Positions 18,049 to 28,381 are shown, numbered from the stretch's first letter. The stretch: DNA of 64,000 nucleotides from Mucilaginibacter sp. (GCF_025359345.1 NZ_JANYGQ010000025.1:62001-126000); one strand, 5' to 3'. Numbers and translations: made by a program. Notes: generated by a model not told the origin, from the sequence alone.

Positions 18049-19338
18049 ATGTTTAAGAATAACGCGCTAAAATTTAAATCTATCAAATTTCAGGCATTTT
18101 TATACGTAATATCAAATACGTTTAGCTCTGCATTACCGATTTTGTTGTTGCCGTTTTTATCCAATCGTCTAAACATTGAAGACTATGCGGTTATAACAAA
18201 TTTTTCGCTGATAGTAATGTTGTTGAATTTTTATATGGCTTTTCAGGGCAACACATTACTTAACCGGGAGTTTTTTTTAGTTGAAAAGAAAACATATAGC
18301 GTTTACATTTACAATGTTTTTGTTTTAACAGTAGTTAGTCTGTTAATCCTCATTGGATTTGATTTGATATTCGGCTCGTTTTTAGTCAGTGTTTTGGGCG
18401 GTCATAACCTGTTTCCGCAAATTATAGCTGTTGGTCTTTGCGTGTTTGTAACTAACCAACTTGCTTTGCAGAAACAGATGGAAAAAAAACCTGCTTTTGT
18501 CTTATCGCTGCGTTTTTTGCAACTATGTTTAGAAGTCGGGTTTACGGTGCTCTTAGTCAAAAAATCGCCTGATGCTTTATTTCAGCGGGTTAACGCAATG
18601 GTAATATCCAGCGCAGTTTTGGGGATTTTTAGCTTGCTGTATTTTTATAAAAACTATATAGCCCGGATAGCTATCGACAAAGTCTTTATAAAGGATGCGC
18701 TTGCTTTCGGGATACCAATATTTTTTAATAACCTATTTGGCTGGGTCATGACATCGTCGAGCCGTCTCTTTCTTTCAAAAATCAGCAACTTGAAAGAAGT
18801 GGGTCAGTACAGTTTTTCATTTCAACTTGCTCTGGCCATATCGTTAATCGGAAATTCCATCAACCAGGCCTGGATGCCGTGGCTGTTTGGAAAATTAGCT
18901 ATCAATGATGAAGCTTCTGTCAAATCCATTCGTAAAGGAATTATCTCATGTTACCTTTTAATCTCGGCTTTAGTAGTGTTCCTTATCTTGATAGTTCCTT
19001 TGATAAGCCCTTATATGTTCAATTCAAAATACAAAATCAACCTGCCTGTATATCTTTTTATTTGCAGTGCTTTTGCTAGTAATGCATTTTACAGGATACT
19101 TATAAATTTTCTTTTCTTTCACAAAAAAACTAAGATCATTTCGTCAATAACCTTTATATGCGCATTTGCTAATATAGGTTTAAACATGTTGTTAATCCCT
19201 GTTTGGTCATCATTTGGGGCTGCTGTTGCTACCTTTGCCTCGTTTTTTCTGGGGCTGTTGTTGGTAATAATATATGTTATAAAAGAAGATTACTTGCGTG
19301 TAGGGTTTGGGAATAAATCATTTAGCTTTCAAAAATGA
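18049..19338 (+). CDS. wzx: Lipid-linked repeat-unit flippase (Wzx)
   Basis: A 429-residue, strongly hydrophobic protein with about 12 membrane helices, of the MOP/oligosaccharide flippase superfamily. The N-terminus (FLYVISNTFSSALPILLLPFLSNRL) is typical of Wzx in Bacteroidota. It would flip undecaprenyl-linked repeat units to the periplasmic face. It overlaps the next gene by 4 bases and is followed by the wzy-like gene, completing a Wzx/Wzy pathway with Wza/Wzc. Confidence 0.88.
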   Translation: MFKNNALKFKSIKFQAFLYVISNTFSSALPILLLPFLSNRLNIEDYAVITNFSLIVMLLNFYMAFQGNTLLNREFFLVEKKTYSVYIYNVFVLTVVSLLILIGFDLIFGSFLVSVLGGHNLFPQIIAVGLCVFVTNQLALQKQMEKKPAFVLSLRFLQLCLEVGFTVLLVKKSPDALFQRVNAMVISSAVLGIFSLLYFYKNYIARIAIDKVFIKDALAFGIPIFFNNLFGWVMTSSSRLFLSKISNLKEVGQYSFSFQLALAISLIGNSINQAWMPWLFGKLAINDEASVKSIRKGIISCYLLISALVVFLILIVPLISPYMFNSKYKINLPVYLFICSAFASNAFYRILINFLFFHKKTKIISSITFICAFANIGLNMLLIPVWSSFGAAVATFASFFLGLLLVIIYVIKEDYLRVGFGNKSFSFQK

Positions 19339-20726
19339 GTACATTTATAACTCAAAATAATAAGGTATTAAATTTAATCGATCTTGAAAGGCAAATTTCG
19401 ATAAACGCCATACATCATAGTGAGCTGCATTTTAGCACTTGTTTCGAACTGGCAAAAAATATCCTCAATAACTACGGGTCGGCAAATCAGGTTAAAGTAT
19501 TAACTAACCTCTTATTTGCAAAGTCAAAAAAAGCCTATTTAATTTCATTAATAAGCTTTTACAATACCAGGGCCGATGATAAAATAGTGAAGGTAGTTCA
19601 CTCATTTGATAATATTTCTGCAAAGATTTTGGGCGAAAGAGGAATTCTGGTCGAGACTGGAGAGAAAGCAGGAGCATCATTGTTAGACGCCCGGCTAACT
19701 ACGCTTTTAATAAAGGTTATCATTCATAAACTTTTTCGATTACATTTTTTTGTCTTTTCTTCATTTAAAACAGCTAAAAAAAGTTTAATAAGGAGTTGGG
19801 TTGAAGTGTCGTATACACTTTATCGGGATAAATATCCCGATTCGGTGATCCTTGTGTATCCGTTTGGCCTTAGTTTAGGCAGGCAAAAACGATATTTTAC
19901 GATGCTGAAAGCAAATGGTTTTAAATACCTTCTTATAGGTGTACCTTATACTTTTAGAAATTATATAGCGATACTTTTTAGTGGTAAGCAGGCCCGCGAC
20001 CTCAAAATTCTAAAATTCGAATACGATGCTTATCAAAAACACAGCTTTGAACTAGGCAAATTTAATGCGACCCAAATATATACTACTGATGAATTTGAGG
20101 CGGCTGGCATCGTTTTATATGAAAACCTTTTAACTAATAAAGTTAATGTTCAAAACAGGGCCCACGGCATAGGCCAATATTGTCCATTTGTAAATTATTC
20201 CGACTTCGTTTTATATAACCAGGCACAAATAGATTATTATAAACGTAATAATACTCTTATAAATTATAAGATTGATATCGGGTTAAAACCTGCGATTGAA
20301 CCCGTTGACCTGGAGGATGGGGCGCAAAAATGCATCGTATATCTGCACTGTCCCGCTGAAATATTGAATATGGTGTTCGAGGCCGACAGGCAGATCGAGT
20401 TATTAAAACGGCTGAAAATTTATGCCGACGAAAGAGGTATAAAATGCATTATTAAAATACATCCTAATACATCGGAAAAAGAAATGGAGCGGCTTAACAG
20501 CCAATTCCAGGTACCATGTATACGGTCAATAGCCGATATTATTAATAGCTACCGGCCCACTTTTGTCCATTTTTTGTCCACGGCGTATTTTGATTTTTTT
20601 AAGCTGGGAAATTTTTACTTTTACACCGATACATACTACAACCCGAAAGACTATTTCGGAGATGATATTTTGACATTTTCATTTGAAAACTTAAATACAA
20701 CATTAGATAGGGAATTTGGAATATGA
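19335..20726 (+). CDS. Probable sialyl/nonulosonyl transferase (GT-B)
   Basis: A 463-residue protein of no immediately recognised family. It has VILVYPFGLSLGRQKRYF near residue 170, IKIHPNT near residue 375, and FLSTAYFDFF near residue 415. An HP motif followed by a later Ser/Thr motif is the pattern of bacterial GT-B sialyltransferases (GT38/GT52/GT80 type), where His helps bind CMP-sugar. Placed between wzx and wzy in a locus that makes CMP-legionaminate, it is the best candidate for the enzyme adding that sugar. The assignment is inference. The D/E-D/E-G motif of known sialyltransferases is not obvious. Confidence 0.5.
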   Translation: MSTFITQNNKVLNLIDLERQISINAIHHSELHFSTCFELAKNILNNYGSANQVKVLTNLLFAKSKKAYLISLISFYNTRADDKIVKVVHSFDNISAKILGERGILVETGEKAGASLLDARLTTLLIKVIIHKLFRLHFFVFSSFKTAKKSLIRSWVEVSYTLYRDKYPDSVILVYPFGLSLGRQKRYFTMLKANGFKYLLIGVPYTFRNYIAILFSGKQARDLKILKFEYDAYQKHSFELGKFNATQIYTTDEFEAAGIVLYENLLTNKVNVQNRAHGIGQYCPFVNYSDFVLYNQAQIDYYKRNNTLINYKIDIGLKPAIEPVDLEDGAQKCIVYLHCPAEILNMVFEADRQIELLKRLKIYADERGIKCIIKIHPNTSEKEMERLNSQFQVPCIRSIADIINSYRPTFVHFLSTAYFDFFKLGNFYFYTDTYYNPKDYFGDDILTFSFENLNTTLDREFGI

Positions 20727-21889
20727 AGATTAAACTATTTGGTATTTTGTTCAATTTCTCGTCTATCGATATGTGGCTGGGCTTGCTGTTGGGTTTGCCT
20801 ATTAGTTTCCCCCAGCCATACTACTGGTTTTCGTTCATCGCGTTTGGCCTGGCAATGTTCAGGATTAACAAATCCACAGTTTACAAGCGCCAGAAAGTAA
20901 TATTTGTTTTGATATTTATTTCAGGTTTAATATCAAGTTTGATAAGTGTTTATAATTATAAAATAGATGCTTTCAGGACCGTTTACTCGTCCACATTTTT
21001 TGTGTTTTTTTTGTTTGGTGCAGGGGTCAAAAACATATTGGAATTTGCCAAAGGATATGTGTTGTCAGCATTGATGTTGTCTCTAATGGTGGTTTTTTTG
21101 TTCTTTAAACTAAAACCTTATACTTCGGGGATATTAATGTTTGTGTACGAAGATGCGCGAATGTGGGCATTCAACTACGTTCCGGACTGGCCGAATTTTT
21201 ATTGTTTCGGCGTGTGTTTGGCCGCGATATTTTCATATTATTTTTTAAAACACAAGTTGCTTACAATATTTTTCAGCTTTGTAGCTGTAATTACAACGTC
21301 AAGGATAGCGCTCGTAATGATAGCCGTACTGTTACTTTTTGAAGCTATTGGCTGGGTTAAACAGAAAAAATACTACAGGATAGTACTATTAGTGATTGCA
21401 TTCGTTGTTGTAGGCTTGGTATCCGGCAAGCTGGCAAGCCTCGAAGGCTCAAGCCAGCTTACATCCCGCCTTGGGAAAACGGAGGATAGGCAGCACATTT
21501 ATGGGCTGCTTATTGACCAATTTACTAATAACCCGGTTTTTGGGATAGGAAATGTGTTGACTGCAGATTTTATCAGCGATACGACTTCGGCTGGTTCCTA
21601 TCATAATACTTATCTTGAAATTTTAACGCGGTATGGCACTGTTGGGTTTGTTTTGTTTTTGCTATTGATTTTTCCCAGTCGTTTAATATTTAAGAAATTC
21701 GACAGTATTGACCTGATTCTATTATTTATGTGCGTCTGTGCACTTTTTCAAAATATACTTGGACACCCGCATTACGCTATGACGTTTTCGGCAATTATGT
21801 ATTATCTTATTCATAGAAAAAAAGTTAGCAAAACCAATGTTCAGCATTTTACGAAAGTTCCTGGGAACGCTCAGGTTAGCCTCAATTAA
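20723..21889 (+). CDS. wzy: O-antigen/capsule polymerase (Wzy / O-antigen ligase family)
   Basis: A 388-residue membrane protein with about 10-11 helices and the large periplasmic loop motif SAGSYHNTYLEILTRYGTVGFVLFLLL near residue 290, the conserved signature of the Wzy_C/O-antigen ligase family. Polymerase and ligase cannot be told apart by sequence; context with wzx favours the polymerase. It overlaps the upstream gene by 4 bases and the next gene by 53 bases. Confidence 0.82.
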   Translation: MKIKLFGILFNFSSIDMWLGLLLGLPISFPQPYYWFSFIAFGLAMFRINKSTVYKRQKVIFVLIFISGLISSLISVYNYKIDAFRTVYSSTFFVFFLFGAGVKNILEFAKGYVLSALMLSLMVVFLFFKLKPYTSGILMFVYEDARMWAFNYVPDWPNFYCFGVCLAAIFSYYFLKHKLLTIFFSFVAVITTSRIALVMIAVLLLFEAIGWVKQKKYYRIVLLVIAFVVVGLVSGKLASLEGSSQLTSRLGKTEDRQHIYGLLIDQFTNNPVFGIGNVLTADFISDTTSAGSYHNTYLEILTRYGTVGFVLFLLLIFPSRLIFKKFDSIDLILLFMCVCALFQNILGHPHYAMTFSAIMYYLIHRKKVSKTNVQHFTKVPGNAQVSLN

Positions 21890-22307
21890 GCTTAGGGCGA
21901 AACAACTCAGCGTTGGCGCCGATTTTTTTTGCGGCAGGGGGTGTTTTGTAAGCAGGAAAAATGTTATAAAGATTGGCGACAGTTTTTACATGGGTAATTA
22001 CTGCCACCTGTCGGCAAATGCGGTTATCGGCAATGATGTGCTTTTTGCCTCATTTGTGTCATTAGTTGGCGGCGACCATAAGATAGATAATATCGACGTC
22101 CCCATCAGGTTGTCAGGCAGAGATGAATTTAAGACAATAACCATAGGAGACAACGTTTGGATCGGCCATGGCGCAATAGTGATGCATGGGATTAACATTG
22201 AAACAGGCGCCGTTATTGCATCTGGTGCGGTAGTTACGAAAGACGTACCCGCTAACGCAATAGTTGGCGGTAACCCTGCCAAATTTATACGATACAGAAA
22301 AACTTAA
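21837..22307 (+). CDS. Left-handed beta-helix O-acetyltransferase (WbbJ/LbH)
   Basis: A 156-residue hexapeptide acyltransferase. The C-terminal active-site region reads DNVWIGHGAIVMHGINIETGAVIASGAVVTK then VPANAIVGGNPAKFIRYR, the usual ending of the CysE/LacA/LpxA group of sugar acetyltransferases. It probably O-acetylates a sugar of the repeat unit with acetyl-CoA. The start used overlaps wzy by 53 bases, more than elsewhere in this operon; no in-frame ATG removes the overlap without also cutting the first helix turns. Confidence 0.85.
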   Translation: MFSILRKFLGTLRLASIKLRAKQLSVGADFFCGRGCFVSRKNVIKIGDSFYMGNYCHLSANAVIGNDVLFASFVSLVGGDHKIDNIDVPIRLSGRDEFKTITIGDNVWIGHGAIVMHGINIETGAVIASGAVVTKDVPANAIVGGNPAKFIRYRKT

Positions 22308-22324
22308 TATCTATTTATCTACTT

Positions 22325-24472
22325 ATGAAACAAATAATACAAGACTTAAAAAATGGTCACACTGTATTAGAAGAAGTCCCGGCCCCGGTTGTAAAAAGTG
22401 GCCAGGTGTTAATTCAAACCACACGGAGCCTGGTATCACTAGGTACGGAACGGATGCTGGTTGAATTTGGAAGGTCGAATTTTTTGCAGAAAGCAAAGCA
22501 ACAGCCCGAAAAGGTGAAAATGGTGCTGGATAAAGTTAAAACTGATGGACTAAAACCAACCATTGATGCGGTTTTTTCGAAACTTGGCCAGCCGCTACCC
22601 CTGGGGTATTGTAACGTAGGTAAGGTTATCGCTGTCGGAAAGGGAGTGTCGGACTTTAAAGTAGGCGATCGGGTTGCGTCCAACGGGCACCATGCAGAAT
22701 ATGTTTCGGTACCACAAAACCTGGTAGCCTCTATACCGGCCAATGTAACGGACGATGAAGCTGCCTTTACTATTATCGGCTCTATCGGTTTACAGGGTAT
22801 CAGGTTAATAGCTCCTGCCTTTGGCGAAACGATAGTTGTGGTGGGGTTAGGTTTAATAGGTTTGCTTACTGCTCAACTGCTAAAAGCTAATGGCTGTCGG
22901 GTAATAGGATTCGACTTCGACGAAAAAAAGGTGAAGTTGGCCCATGATTTTGGTATACTTGCTTATAACCCGGCAGCCGGAAACGACCAGGTTAAAGTCG
23001 TAGAAGATTTGACGAACGGGGTAGGAGCAGACGGCGTTATTATTACGGCATCAAACAAAAGCGACGAAATAATCTCGCAATGTGCGAAGATGTCGAGAAA
23101 ACGCGGCCGCATAGTGCTTGTTGGGGTAATAGGCCTCAACATAAACCGTTCAGATTTCTATGAAAAAGAACTATCGTTCCAGGTTTCATGTTCGTACGGT
23201 CCCGGCAGGTACGATGACAACTACGAACAACGCGGTAACGACTATCCCTTAGCATTTGTACGCTGGACGGAAAAAAGAAATTTTGAAGCAGTATTAAACG
23301 GCATCAGTTCCGGCGCGATAAATGTTAATCCCCTGATTACTGAAAAAGTTAAGCTTGATGATTTTGGAAAGATTTATGATAATATTTCCTCATCAGCTTC
23401 AATAGCATCAATACTAGATTATGGCGATGACAAAGAAATACCAACAAACGTAGTTAATTTAAGCAGCAACTCGTTTAATGGGCAAAAAGGCGTTTTGGGT
23501 ATAATAGGTGCTGGTAATTTTACCGGGGCAATGATATTGCCGTCATTAAAAAAGACTAGTGCCCTCATAAAATATATTGCCAGTTCCGGCGGCTTGTCTG
23601 GCACAGTAATGGCAAAGAAGTTTAACATAGCAAATTCTACAACCGACTATAAAAGTATCCTTGCCGACGCCGAAGTGGATCTGGTTTTGATTACAACACG
23701 CCACAACCTGCACGCTCAAATGGTGGTTGAAGGATTAGCAGCTGGAAAACACGTTTTTGTTGAAAAGCCACTTGCTTTAAATACGAATGAATTAAAAGAC
23801 ATTATTGAAACGCATCAAGCTCATCAAAAAACTATTACAGTGGGCTTTAACCGCAGATTTGCGCCTTTGTCGGTTAAAATGAGGAAGCTTTTGGGTAACG
23901 GCAACGCTCCGATAAATATTATTGCCACTATGAACGCAGGGTTTATTCCAGGTACGTCGTGGGTGCATGATAGCGAAGTAGGAGGCGGCCGGATAATCGG
24001 CGAAGCGTGCCATTTTATTGATTTATGCACGTACCTTGCGAGCTCAAAAGTTAAATCAGTCTGCATGAATACAATGGGTGTAAACGCTGATGAGTATACC
24101 GACAACGCGTCTATTTTATTAAAATACGAGAATGGTTCAAACGCTGTAATCAATTATTTTGCGAATGGCAGTAAGGCCTATTCAAAAGAGCGAATTGAAG
24201 TTTACAGCCAGGAACGTACGTTGATTATGGATAATTGGCGTAAGCTTAGCGGATATGGATTTAAAGGTTTTTCATCTGAATCGTCATCGCAGGATAAAGG
24301 ACATGCAAACCAATTTAACCTGCTCGTTAAAGCTGTGAAGGAAGGTGGCGAACCGATTATTCCCTTGGATGAGATCGTTAATACCACACTTGCCACCTTT
24401 GCTGCTATAGAGAGCGTAAAGGAAGGAAAGTGGATTGACCTTGCCAGTGAGATGGCAGCAGTTCAGCGCTAA
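22325..24472 (+). CDS. Bi-domain oxidoreductase (MDR + Gfo/Idh/MocA)
   Basis: A 715-residue fusion. Residues 1-370 are a medium-chain zinc-type dehydrogenase with VVVGLGLIGLLTAQLL. Residues about 395-700 are a Gfo/Idh/MocA oxidoreductase with GVLGIIGAGNFTGAMILPSLKK and EKPLALN. The fusion is recurrent in Bacteroidota and Proteobacteria capsule loci beside a heparinase-like gene, a WecB epimerase and a WbuB-like GT, exactly the neighbours here. The sugar acted on is unknown. Confidence 0.85.
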   Translation: MKQIIQDLKNGHTVLEEVPAPVVKSGQVLIQTTRSLVSLGTERMLVEFGRSNFLQKAKQQPEKVKMVLDKVKTDGLKPTIDAVFSKLGQPLPLGYCNVGKVIAVGKGVSDFKVGDRVASNGHHAEYVSVPQNLVASIPANVTDDEAAFTIIGSIGLQGIRLIAPAFGETIVVVGLGLIGLLTAQLLKANGCRVIGFDFDEKKVKLAHDFGILAYNPAAGNDQVKVVEDLTNGVGADGVIITASNKSDEIISQCAKMSRKRGRIVLVGVIGLNINRSDFYEKELSFQVSCSYGPGRYDDNYEQRGNDYPLAFVRWTEKRNFEAVLNGISSGAINVNPLITEKVKLDDFGKIYDNISSSASIASILDYGDDKEIPTNVVNLSSNSFNGQKGVLGIIGAGNFTGAMILPSLKKTSALIKYIASSGGLSGTVMAKKFNIANSTTDYKSILADAEVDLVLITTRHNLHAQMVVEGLAAGKHVFVEKPLALNTNELKDIIETHQAHQKTITVGFNRRFAPLSVKMRKLLGNGNAPINIIATMNAGFIPGTSWVHDSEVGGGRIIGEACHFIDLCTYLASSKVKSVCMNTMGVNADEYTDNASILLKYENGSNAVINYFANGSKAYSKERIEVYSQERTLIMDNWRKLSGYGFKGFSSESSSQDKGHANQFNLLVKAVKEGGEPIIPLDEIVNTTLATFAAIESVKEGKWIDLASEMAAVQR

Positions 24473-24516
24473 TATTATTATATACCTCTTTTTAACATTA
24501 AATAAAAAAATAAGAA

Positions 24517-25611
24517 ATGCTTTGTGACATAATTGCGGGCGCACGTCCAAATTTCATGAAAATAGCTCCTATAATCGCTGCCATAAAAAAGGCTGCTGCT
24601 AACGGGAAGGATATAAAATACCGGTTAATTCATACCGGTCAGCATTACGATAAAAAAATGTCGGGTGATTTTTTCGAACAATTGGGCATACCTGAGCCGG
24701 ATATTAACCTGGAAGCAGGGGGCGGTACTCAGGCAGAACAAACCGCCGCAATTATGGTGCGCTATGAAAAGGTGCTTATGGAAACACGGCCGAACCTTGT
24801 CTTAGTAGTGGGCGACGTTACATCCACCATGGCCTGCTCCATAACAGCAAAAAAACTCAATAACATAAAAGTCGCACACGTTGAAGCTGGGATAAGAAGC
24901 GGTGACCTGACTATGCCCGAAGAAATAAACCGGATGGTGACAGATGCCATTACCGATTATTTTTTTACTACATCCGATACTGCAAACAATAATCTTAAAA
25001 ACGCGGGGATAGGAAAAGATAGAGTTTTTTTTGTAGGTAATACAATGATAGACACACTATTAACCCAGATGCCAAACTTTCAAAAACCGTCAGTTTGGGA
25101 TGAGATTGGATTACAGCCAAAGGAATATATTGTGATGACACTTCACCGCCCGGCAAATGTAGATGAAGAGGGAGGCTTACGTAAATTGATAACTGCTATA
25201 ATTGATTCCTCGCGCGGCATCCCCTTAATTTTCCCTGTCCATCCGCGTACAGCGAAAATGCTGGAAAGTTTAGGTATTGCGGCTCCTAATCTGCATATGA
25301 TAGAGCCTTTGGGATACCTTGAGTTTAACTACCTTGTGAGGAATGCAAAAGCAGTTATAACAGATTCCGGAGGGATAACTGAAGAAACTACCGTGATGAA
25401 TGTGCCTTGCATGACGTTGAGGAATAATACTGAACGGCCCGAAACTTGTGAAATAGGCACCAACGAATTATTGGGTACCGATCCAATAGCTATTCCTCCC
25501 GCATTTGATACACTTTTTGCCGGGCAATGGAAAAAGGGAGAAATACCCGAGTTATGGGATGGTCATACTTCTGAAAGGATTGTTGATGTTATATTAAGTT
25601 TAAACTTATAA
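24517..25611 (+). CDS. wecB: UDP-GlcNAc 2-epimerase, non-hydrolysing
   Basis: A 364-residue protein with GARPNFMKIAPIIAA at the N-terminus, HTGQHYDKKMS, VGDVTSTMACSITAKK, HVEAGIRS, and ITDSGGITEETTVMNVPCMTLRNNTERPE near the C-terminus. These are the markers of WecB-type epimerases that interconvert UDP-GlcNAc and UDP-ManNAc. Together with the UDP-sugar dehydrogenase at 8492 it could give UDP-ManNAcA. That product is an inference. Confidence 0.9.
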   Translation: MLCDIIAGARPNFMKIAPIIAAIKKAAANGKDIKYRLIHTGQHYDKKMSGDFFEQLGIPEPDINLEAGGGTQAEQTAAIMVRYEKVLMETRPNLVLVVGDVTSTMACSITAKKLNNIKVAHVEAGIRSGDLTMPEEINRMVTDAITDYFFTTSDTANNNLKNAGIGKDRVFFVGNTMIDTLLTQMPNFQKPSVWDEIGLQPKEYIVMTLHRPANVDEEGGLRKLITAIIDSSRGIPLIFPVHPRTAKMLESLGIAAPNLHMIEPLGYLEFNYLVRNAKAVITDSGGITEETTVMNVPCMTLRNNTERPETCEIGTNELLGTDPIAIPPAFDTLFAGQWKKGEIPELWDGHTSERIVDVILSLNL

Positions 25612-25618
25612 CGCAATT

Positions 25619-27208
25619 GTGGTAAAAAAAAGCTTATTACTTTTCAGGACCGTAAGGCATCTAAAATTAAAGCAAATAATTTACCAGTTTTACTACAGAT
25701 TAAAACCGCGTAAAAACTTAGCGTCGTACAAACCTAACTCCGTAATTGGGTTGACCTTTAACGCACTACGTTTTACTACCGCCTATGAAATAACTGGTTT
25801 GGCTGGCGCAAATTGTAGTTTTACTTTTTTAAATCTTAAAAAAGATTTCGCCGGCACTATTAACTGGGACTACCAAGGTTATGGTAAACTATGGAATTAC
25901 AACCTGCAATATTTTAATTACCTGCACCAAACCGACATAACAGTAGAGCTAAAACAACAGTGGCTACATGACATCGGTTCGTGGTTAAATATAGGTAAAC
26001 TTAAACTGGAACCATACCCGGTTGCATTGCGCGCAATAAACACTATAAGGTTTTTAAGTACCGAAAAACTTTCTGATCCTTTAATTATCGAAGACCTGTA
26101 TGGGCAACTTGATTATCTAAACGATAATTTGGAATTCCATTTATTAGGCAATCATTTGCTGGAAGACGCCTTTGCTTTATTTATGGGAAGCAGCGTGTTT
26201 AATAATAGCACCTGGGCTGAGACGTCAAAAAGAATTTTGTACGCCGAGCTAAATGAACAAATATTAAATGATGGCGGGCATTTTGAATTGAGCCCCATGT
26301 ATCATCAAATTATTTTATTTAGAGTACTGGAACTTATTGATTGGTACAGCAAAGTTGAAGATTACGATTGTGATTTTTTAAAATTTGTTACATCGAAAGC
26401 TGCTGAAATGTTAAAATGGTTGGAACTTATCACCTTTTCAAACGGCGATATCCCTCATTTTAATGACAGCGCTGAAGGTATAGCCTTTACCAGCGCCGAA
26501 TTATTTGCATTTGCACGGCAATTAAACATTAAACCTAATGAAACGTTACAACTTAACGGTTCCGGGTACAGGAAGTATGTATCACCAAAATACGAATGCG
26601 TGGTTGATGCGGGAGATGTTGGGCCGTCTTATCAACCTGGGCATAGCCATTCAGACATGCTGTCATTTGTATTATATAGCAAGGGGGTACCAATCATTGT
26701 AGACACAGGCACGTCAACTTATCAAATAGGGACTAAAAGAACTTATGAACGCTCTACAAATGCCCATAATACTGTTGAACTTCCTGGATGTAATCAATCG
26801 GAAGTTTGGGGTGGTTTCCGGGTGGGCAGGCGGGCCGAAATTGAAATAACTAAAAACACTGAAACAGCACTTACCGCAGGGCATAACGGTTATCGAAAAA
26901 AAAATGTGGCTAATCACGAAAGAAATTTTATTTTTGCCGACGATGTTGTAAGCATCATTGATGTTATAACAGGTGCGGATGAGCTATCCCTAAAGGCTCT
27001 ATTCCACTTTCATCCAAATTGTAAAGTTGAAATTCAAAATCCTAATAAGGTTTTTGTAAACAACATAGCAACTATTGAATTTACTGGTAAGAATAAACTC
27101 GAACTGCAGGAGTACGAACTGGCAAATGGCTATAACAAGTACTTGACCGCTACTTGTTTAACAGTTGAGTTTAAAAAGCAATTGCAAACTGAAATAACGT
27201 TGTTATAA
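25619..27208 (+). CDS. Heparinase II/III-like protein
   Basis: A 529-residue protein with an N-terminal alpha/alpha toroid region and a C-terminal Hepar_II_III beta-sandwich domain containing YQPGHSHSDMLSFVLYSKG, then VDTGTSTYQ and ERSTNAHNTVEL. These are the conserved His/Tyr-bearing motifs of the family. No signal peptide is visible, so it is likely cytoplasmic, unlike secreted lyases. In capsule loci this type accompanies the bi-domain oxidoreductase and may modify or edit the polysaccharide. The start is GTG at 25619; no closer ATG keeps the domain intact. Confidence 0.85.
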   Translation: MVKKSLLLFRTVRHLKLKQIIYQFYYRLKPRKNLASYKPNSVIGLTFNALRFTTAYEITGLAGANCSFTFLNLKKDFAGTINWDYQGYGKLWNYNLQYFNYLHQTDITVELKQQWLHDIGSWLNIGKLKLEPYPVALRAINTIRFLSTEKLSDPLIIEDLYGQLDYLNDNLEFHLLGNHLLEDAFALFMGSSVFNNSTWAETSKRILYAELNEQILNDGGHFELSPMYHQIILFRVLELIDWYSKVEDYDCDFLKFVTSKAAEMLKWLELITFSNGDIPHFNDSAEGIAFTSAELFAFARQLNIKPNETLQLNGSGYRKYVSPKYECVVDAGDVGPSYQPGHSHSDMLSFVLYSKGVPIIVDTGTSTYQIGTKRTYERSTNAHNTVELPGCNQSEVWGGFRVGRRAEIEITKNTETALTAGHNGYRKKNVANHERNFIFADDVVSIIDVITGADELSLKALFHFHPNCKVEIQNPNKVFVNNIATIEFTGKNKLELQEYELANGYNKYLTATCLTVEFKKQLQTEITLL

Positions 27209-27214
27209 AATTAA

Positions 27215-28381
27215 ATGAAAAGAATTCTTTATTTGAGCTTTTATTTTGAACCCGATCTTTGTGCTGGCTCTTTTCGGAATTCGCCTTTAGCTAAAGAACT
27301 TGCTAAACAAGCTGATGGTAAGGTAATTATTGATATTATTACCACGCTGCCTAATCGATACAATACATTTGATGTAGGAGCTCCAGCATTTGAGGAACGA
27401 GACAATATTACCATCAATCGCGTATTAATCCCGAAACACAAAAGTGGTTTTGCCGATCAGATTAACTCGTTTAAAACTTATTTTTTTGAGGCTGAGAAAA
27501 TAATAAAAGGTAAAAAATACGATATGGTATTTGCTTCATCGTCCAGGTTGTTTACCGCTTATTTGGGCTATAAAATTGCAAAAAAACAAAAGATTCCATT
27601 GTATCTTGATATTCGGGATATTTTTACTGATACCATGAATGACGTCCTGAAAAACGCTATTCTAAAAACCGGAGTTTTGATGGTTTTAAAAAACATCGAA
27701 AAACGTGTGTTCAACTACGCAACTCATATTAATTTAATATCGGGCGGCTTTAGGTCGTATTTTGCCAAGTACAAAAAGCCTGCATATTCGTATTTTTCAA
27801 ACGGAATCGATCCCGAATTTTTAGATTTAAGCCCAAGCCCCGAAAATAATACCGGCCAGTGCTTGATAACCTATGCCGGAAACATAGGCGAAGGACAGGG
27901 ATTGCATAAAATTATACCCCAGGCTGCTAAAAGGCTCGGCGATAAGTACAAATTTTTAGTAATTGGTGATGGCGGCGTAAAGCAGAAATTATTAGAAGGA
28001 TTAAAAGCTGAGAATGTAACCAACGTTGAATTAAAAGAACCTGTTTCGCGAAAAGAGCTGCTCGAAATCTATAAAAAGTCGGACTTTTTATTTTTACATC
28101 TGAACGATTATGATGCGTTTAAAAAAGTACTTCCATCAAAAATTTTTGAGCTGGGGGCGTACGACAAACCAATGATAGCTGGCGTAGCAGGCTTCGCTAA
28201 CCAATTTATAAATGAGAATGTTCCTAACCATATACTTTTTTTACCGGGCGATGTGGATGGCATGGTTAGTCAGCTAAAGAACTACACCTATACGACTGGC
28301 TTTCGCGAGGATTTTATTCGGAAATTTAAAAGGGAACAGATCAATACAGAAATGGCAAAATCTATTTTAGCCTACGTATAA
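27215..28381 (+). CDS. GT4 glycosyltransferase (WbuB-like)
   Basis: A 388-residue GT-B glycosyltransferase. The N-terminal motif ILYLSFYFEPDLCAGSFRNSPLA and the C-terminal nucleotide-sugar motif (FEKxxPSKIFELGAYDKPMIAGVAG, here KKVLPSKIFELGAYDKP) match the WbuB subgroup of family GT4. WbuB in E. coli O26 transfers L-FucNAc. It sits directly ahead of a 4-keto reductase and a WecA-type transferase, suggesting it adds the second sugar of the repeat. Confidence 0.8.
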   Translation: MKRILYLSFYFEPDLCAGSFRNSPLAKELAKQADGKVIIDIITTLPNRYNTFDVGAPAFEERDNITINRVLIPKHKSGFADQINSFKTYFFEAEKIIKGKKYDMVFASSSRLFTAYLGYKIAKKQKIPLYLDIRDIFTDTMNDVLKNAILKTGVLMVLKNIEKRVFNYATHINLISGGFRSYFAKYKKPAYSYFSNGIDPEFLDLSPSPENNTGQCLITYAGNIGEGQGLHKIIPQAAKRLGDKYKFLVIGDGGVKQKLLEGLKAENVTNVELKEPVSRKELLEIYKKSDFLFLHLNDYDAFKKVLPSKIFELGAYDKPMIAGVAGFANQFINENVPNHILFLPGDVDGMVSQLKNYTYTTGFREDFIRKFKREQINTEMAKSILAYV

